Source: an uncultured Pelagibacteraceae bacterium (GTDB taxonomy: Bacteria; Pseudomonadota; Alphaproteobacteria; Pelagibacterales; Pelagibacteraceae). Taken from it: DNA of 64,000 bases. Numbering within the stretch: the first letter of the stretch is position 1; the number at the start of each line of letters is the position of its first letter. A program made the translations under genes and the position numbers. The notes beneath the pieces are model-generated. The model had not been told where the DNA came from. It saw nothing but the letters and a program-made list of their open reading frames with translations, and ran no database searches. The DNA lies in the NCBI GenBank assembly GCA_902615975.1, contig CACMRC010000005.1, positions 1 through 64,000 of the forward strand, written 5' to 3'. Of the stretch, positions 62,377 to 64,000 are shown piece after piece.

Positions 62377-62763
62377 TTAACTTAAATAAATAGGGTTAAT
62401 CAAATTTTTTTTAATATTAAATTTATCGCACAAATGAGGGATATTTTCGTATTTTATGTCTTTTTCACCTTTAAAATCTTGAATGCTATAACAATAGTAA
62501 TCAATATTATGAGTTAAATTAAACGCTTTAACTATAGAAAGCGAGTTTCGTATTCCTGCAAAGCTTCCAGGTCCTCTATTTAAATAAATTGTATTAATGT
62601 CTTTCAAGTTAAATTGATGGGAATTTAAAAAATCATTAATAATCAAAGTTAATTTTTCATAATTAATTTTAGTATTCTCTTTAGTAATATTATAAATATC
62701 ATTAATAGTAATGATCATTAAAAAAATTTTTTCTCCTGTAACATCAATTATCAGTTTATTCAT
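62377..62763 (-). CDS. tsaB: TsaB-like protein, internally shortened
   Basis: Partner of TsaD in making threonylcarbamoyl-adenosine in tRNA. I start at MNKLIIDVTGEKIFLMI (62763), the ASKHA-fold N terminus, giving 128 residues. GPGSFAGIRNSLSIVKAFN matches the family signature. Usual TsaB has about 220-230 residues; here most of the second lobe is missing, yet the end NPIYLS resembles the usual closing P-x-YLR motif, so this looks like an internal contraction, not a broken gene. rimI, the usual neighbour before fur, is absent. The first 53 bases overlap the divergent deacetylase gene. Confidence 0.8.
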   Translation of the reverse strand: MNKLIIDVTGEKIFLMIITINDIYNITKENTKINYEKLTLIINDFLNSHQFNLKDINTIYLNRGPGSFAGIRNSLSIVKAFNLTHNIDYYCYSIQDFKGEKDIKYENIPHLCDKFNIKKNLINPIYLS

Positions 62764-63772
62764 AATTATATTTTTTTCTAATATCAGTTCTAAATCAGAT
62801 GAAAATAATATCAAATACTATTCCAATGATGAAGGAATTCTATCAATAATGTATCATCGGTTTAATGAGAATAAATACCCATCTACCAATATTAAAATGG
62901 ATATATTTGAGAAACACATGAATATTATTAAGAACTCAGATTTTAATTTTCTTAATCCAAATAATTTTGATGAGCAGTTTAGAATATCAAAATCAAAAAA
63001 AAAAATTTTAATAACTATCGATGATGCATTTGAATCTTTCTATACTGAAGCATGGCCTTATCTTAAAGAAAATAAAATTCCATTTATTTTATTTGTTTCA
63101 ACTGAACCAGTAGGAAAAAGAGGTTATATGACTTGGGAACAAATTAAGGAGGTTGAAAGTAATGATTTTGTTTATATAGGACATCATTCTCACACACATG
63201 AATATCTTATAGATGAAAGCAATGAGAAATTTGTTTTAGATATTGAAACAGCTAATAAAATTTTTCTTAAAGAACTTGGTTATATTCCCAGTCTATTCTC
63301 ATATCCGTTTGGTGAGTACTCTAAATTTATGAGAGATTATATATCTAAAAATTTCAAATACGCTTTTGGTCAGCATTCTGGAGTCATTGATTTAAATAAA
63401 AATAAATTTGAATTACCTAGATTTCCAATTAATGAGAAATATGGAGAATTAAAAAGATTTAAATCAATAATTAATTATTTTCCACTAGAATATAAAAAAA
63501 TACTTCCTGAAGAAAAACAACTATTTGAAAATACAAACCCTCCAAATTTCAAAGTTGAATTTTTCAAGGAGCAAAAAAATTTGTCTAATATTAGTTGCTA
63601 TTCTAATGAGGGAGACATTTGGGAAAAATCAAAAACAAGCTTTGCCAACAAAACTCTAACGATTGAATTTAGGGAGCCATTCAAACCAAGAAGAGGAAGA
63701 ATTAATTGCTCTCTGAATGATAACGGAAAATGGAGATGGTTTGGAGTTCAATTTCCTATAAAAACAAATTAA
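62711..63772 (+). CDS. exported polysaccharide deacetylase-like protein (NodB fold)
   Basis: A 353-residue protein with an N-terminal signal sequence or anchor (about residues 7-24, SPVTSIISLFIIIFFSNI). The NodB catalytic domain has SIMYHRF, the first metal/acid motif ITIDDAFESF, the metal-binding GHHSHTHEYL and FSYPFGEYS. Such enzymes remove acetyl groups from N-acetylglucosamine polymers in the envelope. A C-terminal domain of about 90 residues has no assignment. Its start overlaps the divergent tsaB start by 53 bases; no later start would keep the signal sequence. Confidence 0.85.
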   Translation: MIIKKIFSPVTSIISLFIIIFFSNISSKSDENNIKYYSNDEGILSIMYHRFNENKYPSTNIKMDIFEKHMNIIKNSDFNFLNPNNFDEQFRISKSKKKILITIDDAFESFYTEAWPYLKENKIPFILFVSTEPVGKRGYMTWEQIKEVESNDFVYIGHHSHTHEYLIDESNEKFVLDIETANKIFLKELGYIPSLFSYPFGEYSKFMRDYISKNFKYAFGQHSGVIDLNKNKFELPRFPINEKYGELKRFKSIINYFPLEYKKILPEEKQLFENTNPPNFKVEFFKEQKNLSNISCYSNEGDIWEKSKTSFANKTLTIEFREPFKPRRGRINCSLNDNGKWRWFGVQFPIKTN

Positions 63773-64000
63773 ATCAAACTTTCTAAATCTTTGCTTGATG
63801 GCAACAGTCTCGCCTCATCAAAATCTTTTAAGTTATTCTGTTCAATAATTTTTTGTAAAACTTCAATATATTGGCTTCCTGTTTCAGCATATTTATCTAA
63901 ATATTTAGATAATATTAAACTATCCAACGGATTGTTTTGATTTCTAAGTTCTGTACGTGCTTTTCTCAAATTTTTATATGTCGAGTGGGTGTTTAAATTT
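63769..64000 (-). CDS. Bax/FlgJ-like glucosaminidase-domain protein, 5' part cut off by the window
   Basis: Only the last 77 codons are inside the window; the frame is open to base 64000, reading NLNTHSTYKNLRKARTELR and onwards, so the start is outside. The pattern LNTHxxYxxLRxxRxxLR, then SGSQYIEVLQKII-like and FDEARL, resembles the C-terminal part of Bax-type N-acetylglucosaminidases that trim peptidoglycan. The match is from memory of the family and is moderate. It overlaps the stop of the convergent deacetylase by four bases; both would act on the cell wall. Confidence 0.6.
   Translation of the reverse strand, partial: NLNTHSTYKNLRKARTELRNQNNPLDSLILSKYLDKYAETGSQYIEVLQKIIEQNNLKDFDEARLLPSSKDLESLI

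Overview
The window looks like a chromosomal segment of a streamlined SAR11-type alphaproteobacterium (Pelagibacterales). This is inferred from composition and gene order, not from a database search. The DNA is very AT-rich, lysine, asparagine and isoleucine codons dominate, intergenic gaps are mostly 0-100 bases, and many neighbouring genes overlap by 1-14 bases. Several runs follow classic alphaproteobacterial order: mutM | ubiE-ubiB with rpsT-dnaA alongside, irr | fabA-fabB-fabI, fur-miaB-phoH-ybeY-lnt, nusA-infB-rbfA-rpsO-pnp, argH-lipoprotein-lysA, and helicase-fdxA-carD. There is no prophage, insertion sequence, CRISPR array or rRNA. Two tRNA genes are present, tRNA-Arg(ACG) and tRNA-Leu(CAA).

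Layout. 1-6.6 kb: end of an alpha/beta hydrolase, then gltBD (glutamate synthase). 6.8-8.4 kb: uppP and a DMT exporter. 8.4-14.1 kb: pyruvate dehydrogenase E2 and E1 (E1 carries its own lipoyl domain) and a thiolase. 14.1-18.2 kb: tRNA-Arg, a tiny membrane ORF, a thioesterase and a TAXI-type TRAP transporter. 18.2-21.4 kb: an aminotransferase and acetoacetyl-CoA synthetase. 21.6-25.8 kb: SUV3-like helicase, TerB-like protein, 7Fe ferredoxin, a CarD regulator with a lysine-rich tail, and facing it a 30-codon Lys/Arg/Ala microgene. 26-31.5 kb: acyl-CoA ligase, tRNA-Leu, a DedA/YqaA-type protein, DsbB, Coq7, HNH nuclease, esterase, HIG1-like protein and a TlpA-type thioredoxin. 31.5-35 kb: argH, an LptM-like lipoprotein, lysA, plsC. 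35-43.7 kb: the replication and ubiquinone block (dnaN, dnaA, rpsT, mutM, ubiE, ubiB, coaBC, dut, a ThiF-like protein). 43.7-47.1 kb: an SH3 protein, then DUF3501, an Fe-S CCG protein, rubrerythrin and Irr. 47.2-49.8 kb: fabA-fabB-fabI and a small membrane ORF. 49.8-56.4 kb: pnp, rpsO, rbfA, infB, nusA. 56.4-62.8 kb: metK, lnt, ybeY, phoH, miaB, fur, a shortened tsaB. 62.7-64 kb: a polysaccharide deacetylase and the end of a Bax/FlgJ-like glucosaminidase.

Most of this is core metabolism: nitrogen assimilation (gltBD), acetyl-CoA production and use (PDH, thiolase, acetoacetyl-CoA synthetase, fab genes), ubiquinone synthesis (coq7, ubiE, ubiB), arginine and lysine synthesis, translation and replication. 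The items most worth a second look are: the lysine-rich microgene with its near-consensus promoter and a perfect palindrome carrying two GANTC sites; the lysine-rich tail of CarD next to it; the lipoyl-E1 fusion; an intrinsic terminator so close to nusA that no promoter fits between them; a GANTC-rich direct repeat upstream of dnaA; an inverted repeat over the -35 of the rubrerythrin gene; an internally shortened TsaB; and a repetitive pnp leader with a coupled 12-codon ORF.
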